Part shown: piece after piece, positions 41,399 to 48,659 of the stretch
Numbering within the stretch: position 1 is the first letter of the stretch
Layout: each line of letters opens with the position of its first letter
Assembly (NCBI GenBank): GCA_902612005.1
Contig: CACMCA010000004.1
Span: 58,220 to 122,219 of the forward strand
DNA: 64,000 bases
Direction: 5' to 3'
DNA from: an uncultured Prochlorococcus sp.
Lineage (GTDB): Bacteria; Cyanobacteriota; Cyanobacteriia; PCC-6307; Cyanobiaceae
The notes under the pieces: generated by a model
Seen by the model: only the letters and a program-made list of their open reading frames with translations
Databases searched by the model: none
Told to the model about the DNA's origin: nothing
Translations under genes and position numbers: made by a program

Positions 41399-41668
41399 TT
41401 AAAATGCCTTAATCCAGGGATAAATATCATAATTAATCCATATACCTTTTTCCCAATATATATCATTCTCAATAAGATCTTTCAACTCGTTCTCATCATT
41501 AGCATTAAAAATTCCAAACAAATATTTTGTACATTTTGTTGGCCCTAAGGTAACTAGAATATCGCGATCTTTTAAGTTTTTAAGTCTAATAAGATGTTGT
41601 TCACGAAATGGTTCCCTTTTAATAATTGCATCTTCACAGTACCTTCCAAAAACTACAAACTTTTCCAT
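41399..41668 (-). CDS. YciI-like small protein
   Basis: 89 residues from the ATG at 41668, which is preferred to one 45 bases upstream because the extra residues are non-conserved. The sequence KFVVFGRYCEDAI, then REPFREQHLIRLKNLKDRD and GPTKCTKYLFGIFNANDE, fits the YCII-related ferredoxin-like fold. Family members include a putative dehydrogenase or dioxygenase-like enzyme; the role here is unknown. It is divergent from cyAbrB with about 97 bases between them. Confidence 0.65.
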   Translation of the reverse strand: MEKFVVFGRYCEDAIIKREPFREQHLIRLKNLKDRDILVTLGPTKCTKYLFGIFNANDENELKDLIENDIYWEKGIWINYDIYPWIKAF

Positions 41669-41734
41669 TTTTAAATATAAATTATAGAATAAATATATAC
41701 TAAATAATTGCAAATATTACACGCAAATTGCTAT

Positions 41735-41749
41735 GTTGTTTAATACAAC
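41735..41749. promoter_or_regulatory. Small hairpin/inverted repeat ahead of cyAbrB
   Basis: GTTGT (41735-41739) and ACAAC (41745-41749) with a five-base spacer (TTAAT), 17 bases before the cyAbrB ATG. It might be an operator for this regulator's own control, or a leader hairpin. The match is short, so this is weak. Confidence 0.25.
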
Positions 41750-41765
41750 TTTCTTTTAATTAATT

Positions 41766-42122
41766 ATGCTAACTGGTAGCGATCTCCTTGCAAAAGTTAA
41801 AGAACTTGGTGATGTTAGCAAATCTGATCTGGTTCGCGCCTGTGGATATGTTTCCACTAAGAAAAACGGAGGTGAACGCTTAAACTTTACCGCATTTTAT
41901 GAAGCACTTTTAGAAGCAAAAGGGGTTAATCTTGGTGATTCCGGAGTTGCAGGTATTGGAAAAGGTGGAAGAAAACTTAGTTATATAGCTACAGTTCAAG
42001 GCAATGGAAATCTTCTTATTGGGAAAGCATATACAGCACTGCTTGATTTAAAAGCAGGTGATGAATTTGAAATTAAGCTAGGAAAAAAACAAATCAGATT
42101 ATTACCTACAGAAGAATCTTAA
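41766..42122 (+). CDS. Cyanobacterial AbrB-like transcription regulator (cyAbrB)
   Basis: A 118-residue DNA-binding regulator. The N-terminal part (LTGSDLLAKVKELGDVSK, about 2-19, and LVRACGYVS) and the C-terminal AbrB-like part (GNLLIGKAYTALLDLKAGDEFEIKLGKK, about 78-105) match the cyAbrB family. In model cyanobacteria these influence carbon and nitrogen genes. A terminator hairpin follows. The target genes in this organism cannot be told from sequence. Confidence 0.9.
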   Translation: MLTGSDLLAKVKELGDVSKSDLVRACGYVSTKKNGGERLNFTAFYEALLEAKGVNLGDSGVAGIGKGGRKLSYIATVQGNGNLLIGKAYTALLDLKAGDEFEIKLGKKQIRLLPTEES

Positions 42123-42155
42123 AGAAAACAAAAATAAATTGGATATATTATTTTT

Positions 42156-42183
42156 AATTAATCTTCTATGATTAATTTTTTTT
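42156..42183 (+). terminator. Intrinsic terminator after cyAbrB
   Basis: AATTAATC (42156-42163) pairs with GATTAATT (42170-42177) around the loop TTCTAT, and the T-run continues to 42183. The structure is oriented to end plus-strand transcription from the cyAbrB gene. On the minus strand it is not followed by T, so it does not serve trpA. The stem is AT-rich but perfect. Confidence 0.7.
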
Positions 42184-42204
42184 ATTAATAAATTATCTCT
42201 GTAT

Positions 42205-43047
42205 TTATTTTTTTTGATCAGCCGCTAAACGCATTTCTTTACAAAATTCACCAACATGATCGACTACATCTTTTTCACTTGAACTAGAAATTCGTTTTAC
42301 AAATGCACTCCCAATAATTACTCCATCTGCTCCCCACTCACGAACTTTGTTGACGTGTTCTTGAGTGGATATTCCAAAACCAACAGCGATTGGATGGCTA
42401 TTCACATCTTTTAATTTAGCAATAAGATTCTCTACTCTATTTTCCATTTTGTTTCTCTCACCAGTGACACCTGTGACACTTACTAAATAAGTAAAGCCTT
42501 TCGTATGGTTTGATATTTGCTTCATTCTTTCAAAAGGAGTAGTTGGAGCTACCAATAAAATCAAGTCAATGGAATGGTTACTAACTATTTTAGAAAATTT
42601 ATAAGCTTCCTCTAAAGGGAGATCAGGAACTATTAGTCCTGAGACTCCAGCATTAGATGCCATCTCACAAAACTTTTCAAAGCCAAAACACAGTAATGGA
42701 TTTAAGTAAGAAAAAAGGATGATGGGAATATTTAATTTACCTTTTAAAGACTCTAAAAGTTTAATTACTTTTCTTGGGCTAGTACCTGACTTTAAGGCGC
42801 GAGAGGCGGCCACTTGAATAACAGGTCCGTCTGCAAGTGGGTCACTATATGGGATACCTAATTCAATAAGGTCAGCTCCATTTTCTTGTAACTTTAATAG
42901 GATCTCAGAAGTTATTTCAATATTGGGATCCCCGGCCATAATAAAAGGCATCAAAGCTAATTTCTTATTATTTTTTAACTCACAAAACTTCTCATCTACC
43001 TTAGATAAAGATTCATTTTTATTAATTTGCATTTTGTTATCTTTCAT
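42205..43047 (-). CDS. trpA: Tryptophan synthase alpha chain
   Basis: It cleaves indole-3-glycerol phosphate into indole and glyceraldehyde-3-phosphate, which are passed to the beta subunit. TIM-barrel motifs are visible: LIELGIPYSDPLADGPVIQ (about 60-78), with its catalytic Glu and Asp, GVSGLIVPDLPLEEA and GVTGERNKM. The 280 residues are normal length. An ATG five codons in is an alternative start. It shares a minus-strand run with the DUF3007 gene and ndhL, 28 bases away. Confidence 0.96.
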   Translation of the reverse strand: MKDNKMQINKNESLSKVDEKFCELKNNKKLALMPFIMAGDPNIEITSEILLKLQENGADLIELGIPYSDPLADGPVIQVAASRALKSGTSPRKVIKLLESLKGKLNIPIILFSYLNPLLCFGFEKFCEMASNAGVSGLIVPDLPLEEAYKFSKIVSNHSIDLILLVAPTTPFERMKQISNHTKGFTYLVSVTGVTGERNKMENRVENLIAKLKDVNSHPIAVGFGISTQEHVNKVREWGADGVIIGSAFVKRISSSSEKDVVDHVGEFCKEMRLAADQKK

Positions 43048-43075
43048 GATTTTAGATATTTTTTTATGAAAAAAT

Positions 43076-43396
43076 TTATGGATTTTTCTCTAAATCTTCC
43101 ATTAGTTTTTGCTGCTCTTCCTTTGGCAATGAATTGAATTTGGTTTCTAGTTTATCATTAACAACTTTTTCATACTCTTTTCTATAGCGCTTCCTTTGTT
43201 CCATAAAAGTCATTTTTCCATTTACCACTCTATAAACATAAGATGTTACCCAAGTAATAACAATCAAAATCAAGATACAACTTGAGAGAGTAGTGGCTGT
43301 TAAATTGTCGATACCAATTTGAGGTGCCAATTCATAATTAATTAATCCTATTAATGAAATAAATAAACCTATTTGTATAACTTTACCTTTAGTCAA
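43076..43396 (-). CDS. DUF3007 small membrane protein
   Basis: A 106-residue protein with two membrane segments (about 8-24 and 36-58) and a charged, helical C-terminal tail (LEKNP end). It fits the DUF3007 family found next to ndhL in cyanobacteria; my recollection of this link is moderate. Its function is unknown. The start codon is TTG, five bases after the ndhL stop, so it is probably translationally linked to ndhL. Confidence 0.75.
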   Translation of the reverse strand: MTKGKVIQIGLFISLIGLINYELAPQIGIDNLTATTLSSCILILIVITWVTSYVYRVVNGKMTFMEQRKRYRKEYEKVVNDKLETKFNSLPKEEQQKLMEDLEKNP

Positions 43397-43400
43397 TTAT

Positions 43401-43637
43401 TTAACCTTTACCACTACTTCCCTTTAATCTGAGATTTAAAAAAGGAGAAAATAAAATTAAACCTGGAAAGAAAAGGAATACAAGGCCATAAATTCCTAAT
43501 CTTTCAAATTTGCTCATAATATTCCATCTATTATTCATCCAGTAAAATAGTAATAATGGAATAATCAATAAATAGGTAGAGATGATTCCAACATAAACAA
43601 TTAAAGTAGCGTATGAATTATTGAAAAAACTTTCCAT
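43401..43637 (-). CDS. ndhL: NDH-1 subunit L
   Basis: A 78-residue membrane subunit specific to cyanobacterial and plant NDH-1. It has two hydrophobic helices (about 9-31 and 45-65) with [30 protein letters not shown], given here by its span, as the conserved core with PFLNLR near the end. The start is a clean ATG at 43635-43637. The upstream side is the 3' end of tRNA-Leu(UAA), so ndhL probably follows the tRNA in the same minus-strand transcription direction. Confidence 0.92.
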   Translation of the reverse strand: MESFFNNSYATLIVYVGIISTYLLIIPLLLFYWMNNRWNIMSKFERLGIYGLVFLFFPGLILFSPFLNLRLKGSSGKG

Positions 43638-43715
43638 TTAGATTTATGGTTGCTTAGTTAAAACATAACAACTATTGGAAGTTATCGTCAGAACTAAAAA
43701 TAAATAATTAAATAA

Positions 43716-43801
43716 TGGGAGTGGGGGGACTTGAACCCCCACGAGCTAAATCGCTCGACGGATTTTAAGTCCGGCGCGTCTACCAATTCCGCCACACTCC
43801 C
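43716..43801 (-). tRNA. tRNA-Leu (anticodon UAA), intronless
   Basis: The minus-strand sequence folds into a class II tRNA of 86 bases without an encoded CCA. The acceptor arms are GGGAGTG and CACTCCC with discriminator A; the D-arm has AATTGGTAGACG; the loop CTTAAAA gives anticodon TAA; there is a long variable arm, and the T-arm is GGGGGTTCAAGTCCCCC. The bottom base pair of the anticodon stem is a C-T mismatch. There is no group I intron in the anticodon loop, unlike the homologue in many other cyanobacteria. The 5' half and promoter are duplicated at 44853-44967. Confidence 0.98.
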
Positions 43802-43876
43802 AAAAGGAATTTGCGCTTTTTAATCGTAGCTGAAAGCAACCCATTTAACCAAGAAAAATGCGAATATTTACATTTT
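43761..43876 (-). repeat. Direct repeat, copy A (tRNA-Leu 5' half and promoter)
   Basis: This segment covers positions 1-41 of the tRNA plus about 75 bases upstream. It matches copy B at 44853-44967, with 39 of 41 bases identical inside the tRNA part and about 85% identity with small gaps in the flank. It lies 1,092 bases from copy B in the same orientation. It is the functional copy, because it is joined to the tRNA 3' half. Confidence 0.85.
43823..43852 (-). promoter_or_regulatory. Promoter of tRNA-Leu(UAA)
   Basis: On the minus strand, TTGGTT (43847-43852) and TACGAT (43823-43828) are separated by 18 bases, and transcription would start about 15 bases before the tRNA 5' end. The same arrangement, with TTTGTT and TACGAT and the same spacing, is kept in the duplicated copy at 44914-44943. 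That conservation supports it as a real promoter. Confidence 0.55.
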
Positions 43877-43979
43877 TTGGAGACCAATGGACGCGCTAGA
43901 ACTATTTTAAAATTAATAGATTAAAATCCATCTCTATAACTTAATTCTCGAAATATAAGAGGCAATAAGCTGTTTTTTA

Positions 43980-44600
43980 TCAGTTACTGGTTTTTAAACA
44001 AATATACATCAATTTCCATTTATCCCGACCATCAGTATGAGAGTTTATGTCCCAACCTTGAATATTGTTTCTTAGCTTTCTGCCATAAGTGTTGCAGGAA
44101 GATCTTTTTGCAAAAGGTATCGGTTCATTGATTGGAAATCCAGGTATTCTTGATTTGTTTTTACCAGCTCCTCCCTCAATGAATACAAGAGGAAAATTAT
44201 AGTATCTTGGGATTTCATCGGAGTCATTGGATTCACTAGCAGTACAACTGAAATAGGTTTTGAAGTTGTAAGACCCTTCTTTTGAGTAGAAACTTTTTAA
44301 TAAATTCCTTAAACTAAAAATAGCTCTTTGACATGATATTGAGTCTTGAAAATAAGAAACAAAAGGAGCAAACATCGAGCCAGTTATGTATCGGTTTTCA
44401 TCGCCATCTTGATTAATAAGAACTGCGGCGTAATTCAGTAAATAAATTTTAGAATTAGAATTTTGTAATTTAGATGAATTTACATTTCTGCGTGAATTTT
44501 GATTTGGTTCACCATATAGTGAATTTGGATATGCCTTCAATTCAACACCGAATGAAAACAGATTTGCTAATAAAAAAGGAGCGAGTAATAATTTCTTCAT
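43980..44600 (-). CDS. Secreted protein of unknown function, between tRNA-Leu repeats
   Basis: 206 residues from the ATG at 44600. An in-frame ATG 51 bases upstream would put a hydrophilic stretch before the signal, so it is less likely. The signal peptide is KKLLLAPFLLANLFSFGVELKA (about 2-23). The mature part has a Ser/Asn-rich linker, then a domain with four cysteines (SISCQRA, YFSCTAS, SSCNTYG, YICLKT), which could form two disulfides. No family is recognised. It sits between the two tRNA-Leu repeat copies, downstream of the decayed copy's promoter. Confidence 0.7.
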   Translation of the reverse strand: MKKLLLAPFLLANLFSFGVELKAYPNSLYGEPNQNSRRNVNSSKLQNSNSKIYLLNYAAVLINQDGDENRYITGSMFAPFVSYFQDSISCQRAIFSLRNLLKSFYSKEGSYNFKTYFSCTASESNDSDEIPRYYNFPLVFIEGGAGKNKSRIPGFPINEPIPFAKRSSCNTYGRKLRNNIQGWDINSHTDGRDKWKLMYICLKTSN

Positions 44601-44852
44601 CGCAAAAGTTTGATTTTCAAAATTATATATATTCAGATATTTTTTAGTCATTTATTTATTGACAGTCGAACTAAAATAAGAAGCAATTAGCTCCTTATTT
44701 TGATGCCACACGATAAAAAAAGGAGGCATGGATCGCGCTAGATATAAGTTGGATAAATGTCCTTAAGTGGACAGGTTATAAATTAAGTAAGGGACTAGGT
44801 TTTACCCTAATCCCTATATGTGCTGTACGCTAGTGTATTTATATTTCGGTTA
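44601..44852. other. Non-coding region between the secreted-protein gene and tRNA repeat copy B
   Basis: This belongs to the 392-base gap between the secreted-protein gene and pyrC. It holds no supported gene. It contains two hairpins without T-runs: TGTCC/GGACA at 44758-44773 and a stronger one at 44790-44815. It also holds two short segments (44676-44692 and 44722-44742) resembling sequences at 43955-43971 and 43879-43900 on the other side of the secreted-protein gene. It could be remnant mobile-element DNA. Confidence 0.5.
44790..44815. repeat. Imperfect hairpin in the tRNA-flanked segment
   Basis: AGGGACTAGG (44790-44799) pairs with CCTAATCCCT (44806-44815), nine of ten bases, around a six-base loop. 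No T-run follows on either strand, so it is not a standard terminator. It may be a recombination or RNA structure, or a 5' leader element of the secreted-protein transcript. Confidence 0.5.
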
Positions 44853-44893
44853 GATTTTAAGTCCGGCGCGTCTACTAATTCCGCCATACTCCC
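44853..44893 (-). pseudogene. Fragment of tRNA-Leu(UAA), 5' half
   Basis: 41 bases covering the acceptor 5' strand, D-arm and anticodon stem-loop of tRNA-Leu(UAA). It has two mismatches to the intact gene and no 3' half, so no tRNA can be made. It fits the leftover of a tRNA split at the anticodon arm. Confidence 0.85.
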
Positions 44894-44967
44894 AAAGAAA
44901 TTTGCGCTATTTAATCGTAGCCGAAAGCCACCCATTTAACAAAGAAAATTGGAATAGTTACACTTTT
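44853..44967 (-). repeat. Direct repeat, copy B: promoter plus decayed 5' half of tRNA-Leu(UAA)
   Basis: The minus-strand segment repeats the tRNA promoter (TTTGTT, 18 bases, TACGAT) and tRNA positions 1-41. It carries changes that break tRNA function (acceptor GGGAGTAT, and D-loop AGTAGAC in place of GGTAGAC). The match to copy A stops just past the anticodon loop. Its promoter points toward the secreted-protein gene, and its outer end lies 25 bases from the pyrC stop. Confidence 0.85.
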
Positions 44968-44992
44968 AATTGTCATGGTAAATCAAATTTTT

Positions 44993-46042
44993 TTAATTTA
45001 CTATCCCTTCTACTTGCCATTGTAAAGTTTCACCTGCATGAAATGATTTTATTTGTCCGACAATATTTTTTTCTTCAACAACATCAATAAATTCTTTAAT
45101 TTTATTTGGTCTAGACACTAATTTTAATTTTTCTTTATTTGGAGGCAAATTATAAAAATTAGGGCCATTCAAACTTGCAAACTTTTCAAAATTAACCAGA
45201 GCATCTTCCTCTTCGAATACCGTTAAATAGCTTTCTATTGCTACTGGGGAATTAAAAATACCTGCACATCCACAAAAAGCCTTCCACTTCCTAAGATGTG
45301 GAGCAGAGTCAGTTCCCAAGAAAAAACATTTTTCCCCACTTGTGGCAGCTTTCCTTAAAGCGAGTCTATTATTTTCCCTCTTAGCAACTGGTAAGCAGTA
45401 AAAATCACTATTTAATCCTCCAAAAAACATTGCATTTCTATTTATATGCAAATGATGCGGAGTAATAGTAGCTCCAATATTATTTTCTTTAACAAAATTC
45501 ACTGCATAAGAGGTAGTTATATGTTCTAAAACGATTTTTAATTTTGGAAATCTTTTAGTTATTTGAGAGAGTTCTTTATCTATAAAAACTTCTTCTCTAT
45601 CGAATACATCTACTTCAGAATCAGTCACTTCCCCGTGAATTAAAAGAGGCATTCCAGAATCTTGCATTAATTCAAAGATTTTATATAGATTTTCTATTTT
45701 CCTAACTCCATTACTGGAATTTGTTGTGGCATTAGCAGGATATAATTTTGCAGCGAAAAAGACATTATTTTTAAAACCATTTATTAGTTCCCCTTCATCA
45801 GTCTCATCAGTAAGATAAATTGTCATAAGTGGTTCAAATTTAGAACTTTCTGGTAAGGCTTCAATAATAGATTCTTTATAAGAAATAGCGCTTTTGATTG
45901 ATGTTATGGGACTTTTGGTATTTGGCATGACAATGGCTCTTCCAAAATATTCTGAAGTAAAATGAATGATATTTTTTAATACAAGACCTTCTCTTAAATG
46001 TAAATGCCAATCATCAGGTTTTATTATGGTTAAAGTCTTCAA
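44993..46042 (-). CDS. pyrC: Dihydroorotase, homodimeric (class II) type
   Basis: It closes dihydroorotate in pyrimidine synthesis. The metal-binding opening KPDDWHLHLREG (about 9-20) is the PyrC signature, and MPNTKSPITS, HGEVTD with its Asp, TPHHLHINRNAMFFGG and GTDSAPHLRKWK follow in order. This short type (349 residues) is typical of enteric bacteria and is only one of the forms seen in cyanobacteria. The start is TTG. Its stop lies 25 bases from the tRNA-Leu repeat copy B. Confidence 0.95.
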   Translation of the reverse strand: MKTLTIIKPDDWHLHLREGLVLKNIIHFTSEYFGRAIVMPNTKSPITSIKSAISYKESIIEALPESSKFEPLMTIYLTDETDEGELINGFKNNVFFAAKLYPANATTNSSNGVRKIENLYKIFELMQDSGMPLLIHGEVTDSEVDVFDREEVFIDKELSQITKRFPKLKIVLEHITTSYAVNFVKENNIGATITPHHLHINRNAMFFGGLNSDFYCLPVAKRENNRLALRKAATSGEKCFFLGTDSAPHLRKWKAFCGCAGIFNSPVAIESYLTVFEEEDALVNFEKFASLNGPNFYNLPPNKEKLKLVSRPNKIKEFIDVVEEKNIVGQIKSFHAGETLQWQVEGIVN

Positions 46043-46125
46043 AATTTTTTCTATTTAGTTAATTTTAACAGCAATTTAAAATTGACAATAAATTATAGAT
46101 ATTCGAGGATAGTTATAAACCAATT

Positions 46126-46139
46126 ATGAAAATTTTCAT
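46126..46139. promoter_or_regulatory. 14-base palindrome between pyrC and the antiporter gene
   Basis: ATGAAAATTTTCAT is a perfect palindrome, in the 118-base gap between the divergent pyrC and antiporter genes. It has operator-like symmetry, but no known regulator site was recognised. Confidence 0.35.
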
Positions 46140-46160
46140 TATCTAAATAAAAGCCTAAAT

Positions 46161-47240
46161 ATGAGTGACTTTTTATTTCCAATAATAGAAATAGTTTTAG
46201 GCATAGTTCTACTTTTTGCTGGAGGAGAGTTCTTTATTCAAGGTGCCATATTTTTATCTTTAATTTTAGGAATACCTCAAATAGTAATTGGTTTAACAGT
46301 TGTTTCTCTTGGGACAAGCGCGCCAGAGCTGTTGGTAAGTTTAAGTTCAATTTTTAAAGGCAGTGATTCACTTGCGGCAAGCAATGTAATTGGAAGCAAT
46401 ATTTTTAATGTGCTCGTCGTTTTGGGGATAAGCTCATTGATAACACCCCTTAAAGTAAAAAGCAGAATAGTTAGAAGAGATGTACCTCTTTTAATGGCAA
46501 TTTCTTGTGCAGTTTGGGCTATGTCATCAACAGGCTTATTAACATTGCAAGCAGGGTTATTTCTAATATTTTGTTTAATCTTAAATACAATATGGGAAAT
46601 CAATACCATCAATGAAAAAGGAGAGGAGACAAAAGATGCTGAACCAGAGATAGAAGAATTAAAAGATAACAACAAAGGGAAGCTTAATATTTTACTAAAG
46701 TTAATATTGGGAATTTTTCTTTTAAGTTTTGGTTCAAATGTTTTAGTAAATGGTTCTCAAACTCTTGCTAATCTTTTGGGTATTAATGAAATTGTTATTG
46801 GTTTAACTATCGTAGCAACTGGAACATCATTACCAGAATTAGTTACTTCAATAATTGCTGCATTTAAAGGCAAAACAGATCTTGCGATTGGGAATGTAAT
46901 AGGAAGCAATTTGCTCAATCAACTTCTAATCCTTGGAAGTTGCAGTATTTTTTCAGGATTTAAAGGTTTAGTAATTGAACAGAGTCTAATAAAAGTTGAC
47001 TTACCTTTTATGGTTTTAACTACCTTTGCATGCTTACCGATTTTCTGGAGCAAAGGAAAAATCTCAAGAATTGAAGGATTTATTTTACTTAATCTTTATA
47101 TTTTCTACATTCTCGATAAGATACTTTTCTTGAATGGATTTAACTTTCTTTCTGAATTAAGAATAGGTTTATTTATTTACTTTGCGTTACTTATAATGTT
47201 TCTGATTATTCAAGAAAAATTAAAATTCTCTAATTCATAA
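46161..47240 (+). CDS. Calcium/sodium antiporter family protein (CaCA)
   Basis: An inner-membrane cation exchanger of 359 residues with about ten hydrophobic segments. It carries the two inverted alpha-repeats of the CaCA family: SLGTSAPELLVSLSSIFKG with NVIGSNIFNVLVVLG (about 52-96), and GTSLPELVTSIIAAFKG with NVIGSNLLNQLLILG (about 222-265). The acidic loop between the halves (EEIEELKDN-like, about 150-170) could bind cation. The ion specificity (Ca, Na or K) is inferred from family only. Confidence 0.9.
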   Translation: MSDFLFPIIEIVLGIVLLFAGGEFFIQGAIFLSLILGIPQIVIGLTVVSLGTSAPELLVSLSSIFKGSDSLAASNVIGSNIFNVLVVLGISSLITPLKVKSRIVRRDVPLLMAISCAVWAMSSTGLLTLQAGLFLIFCLILNTIWEINTINEKGEETKDAEPEIEELKDNNKGKLNILLKLILGIFLLSFGSNVLVNGSQTLANLLGINEIVIGLTIVATGTSLPELVTSIIAAFKGKTDLAIGNVIGSNLLNQLLILGSCSIFSGFKGLVIEQSLIKVDLPFMVLTTFACLPIFWSKGKISRIEGFILLNLYIFYILDKILFLNGFNFLSELRIGLFIYFALLIMFLIIQEKLKFSNS

Positions 47241-47242
47241 TT

Positions 47243-48607
47243 TTAGCCATACATAGTCACAAATTCTTCTGAGATAGTTGGGTGCAAAGCCATAGTAATA
47301 TCAAAGTCTTTTTTTGTTATCCCTGCATTTAATGAAATTGATACCATTTGAATAATCTCAGATGATGTTTCTCCAAACATATGACATCCTAGGACTTTGT
47401 CAGTTAGCTTATGAACTACAATCTTCAACATACATTTTGATTTATTCTCTTTAAAAGTATTAGACATAGGAGTAAATTTGCATTTAAAAATTTTTATATT
47501 TTTTTCAGAGTAAATCTCTATAGCTTTTTTCTCACTTAAGCCAACTGTTGAAATTTCTGGAATAGTGAAAACGGCCTTAGGGATATTTTCATAATTTACT
47601 TTTCTTTTTTGGGAATTAAAAAAATTATCCGAAAAAACTCTTCCTTGTTCTATTGCAACTGGAGTTAAGTTTGGTTTATTTATAATATCTCCAACTGCAA
47701 AAATATTTGCGTTGCTTGTTTGATTAACTTCATCAACATCTAAATATTGGCCATCCATCTTTAGGTTTAAAAAATCTAAATTTAAATGTAAAAGATTTGG
47801 TTCTCTACCTGTAGCAATAAGGATATTGTTAGTTAGGAGTTTATCACCCGAGTCCAAGGTAGATTCCAAATTTCCATTAACTCTCTTGATAGACCTTAAT
47901 TGAGTATTGGAGATTATATTTATTTCAGTAAAAGTGGGAGATTCCTCAAGGCATAAAGAAAGATCCTCATCAAAACCATTAAGTAAATGTTGACCTCTAA
48001 TTAATTGAATTACTTCAGTACCTAAATTTCTGAAAATAGAAGCAAATTCACAAGCAATATATCCGCCTCCTACTATTAATATTGATTTGGGAAACTTTTC
48101 TAATTCAAAAATATCATCACTAGTCCATGCTAAATCTATCCCAGGAATATTTAATTTCTTTGGTTTACCTCCAACTGAAATAAGAATTTTTTTTGAACTT
48201 ATTTTATTTTTAATTTTCTTCGTTTTTGGACAAATAATTTCTAATTCATTTTGAGTTGCAAATCTTCCTAAGCCCTCAAAAACAGTTACATTCAATTTTT
48301 TTAAAGAATTTCTATGTAAATTACTTAACCTAGAAACCTCCTCTCTAACATTCTTTAATAAAATATTTGATTTAAAATTAATACCTTCATTTTTTAATCC
48401 ATATCCTTCAGAAGAATCCATATTTTTTTTACTTTTAGCTGCATAAACCATCAATTTTTTAGGAACACATCCCCTTATCACACAAGTTCCTCCTATTTGA
48501 TTTACTTCTATGATTGCGACTTTTGCTCCATAACTAGCCGCACGTTTAGCCGCTGCGAGGCCTCCAGATCCAGCGCCAACAACAATTAAGTCAAATTCAA
48601 ATTCCAA
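47243..48607 (-). CDS. gor: Glutathione reductase
   Basis: An FAD-dependent disulfide reductase, 454 residues. The FAD-binding GAGSGGLAAAKRAA (about 11-24), the redox pair Cys42 and Cys47 in GGTCVIRGCVPKK, an NADPH-binding GGGYIACEFA (about 176-185) and the C-terminal HPTISEE (about 444-450) match the family. The start is TTG, six codons before the FAD motif, which fits. It converges on the antiporter gene and is divergent from the GST gene, so glutathione enzymes lie side by side. Confidence 0.93.
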   Translation of the reverse strand: MEFEFDLIVVGAGSGGLAAAKRAASYGAKVAIIEVNQIGGTCVIRGCVPKKLMVYAAKSKKNMDSSEGYGLKNEGINFKSNILLKNVREEVSRLSNLHRNSLKKLNVTVFEGLGRFATQNELEIICPKTKKIKNKISSKKILISVGGKPKKLNIPGIDLAWTSDDIFELEKFPKSILIVGGGYIACEFASIFRNLGTEVIQLIRGQHLLNGFDEDLSLCLEESPTFTEINIISNTQLRSIKRVNGNLESTLDSGDKLLTNNILIATGREPNLLHLNLDFLNLKMDGQYLDVDEVNQTSNANIFAVGDIINKPNLTPVAIEQGRVFSDNFFNSQKRKVNYENIPKAVFTIPEISTVGLSEKKAIEIYSEKNIKIFKCKFTPMSNTFKENKSKCMLKIVVHKLTDKVLGCHMFGETSSEIIQMVSISLNAGITKKDFDITMALHPTISEEFVTMYG

Positions 48608-48659
48608 GACTTTTTTTAATCAATTACTATAACGTTAGTTTATAGCTTTAATTAAAATA

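Noticed and set aside
42156..42183. A terminator for trpA
   Set aside because: The T-run is on the plus strand only, so it fits cyAbrB rather than the minus-strand trpA.
44902..45090. A 62-residue plus-strand open frame over the pyrC end
   Set aside because: It overlaps tRNA repeat copy B and the pyrC C terminus, without a ribosome-binding site or conserved sequence.
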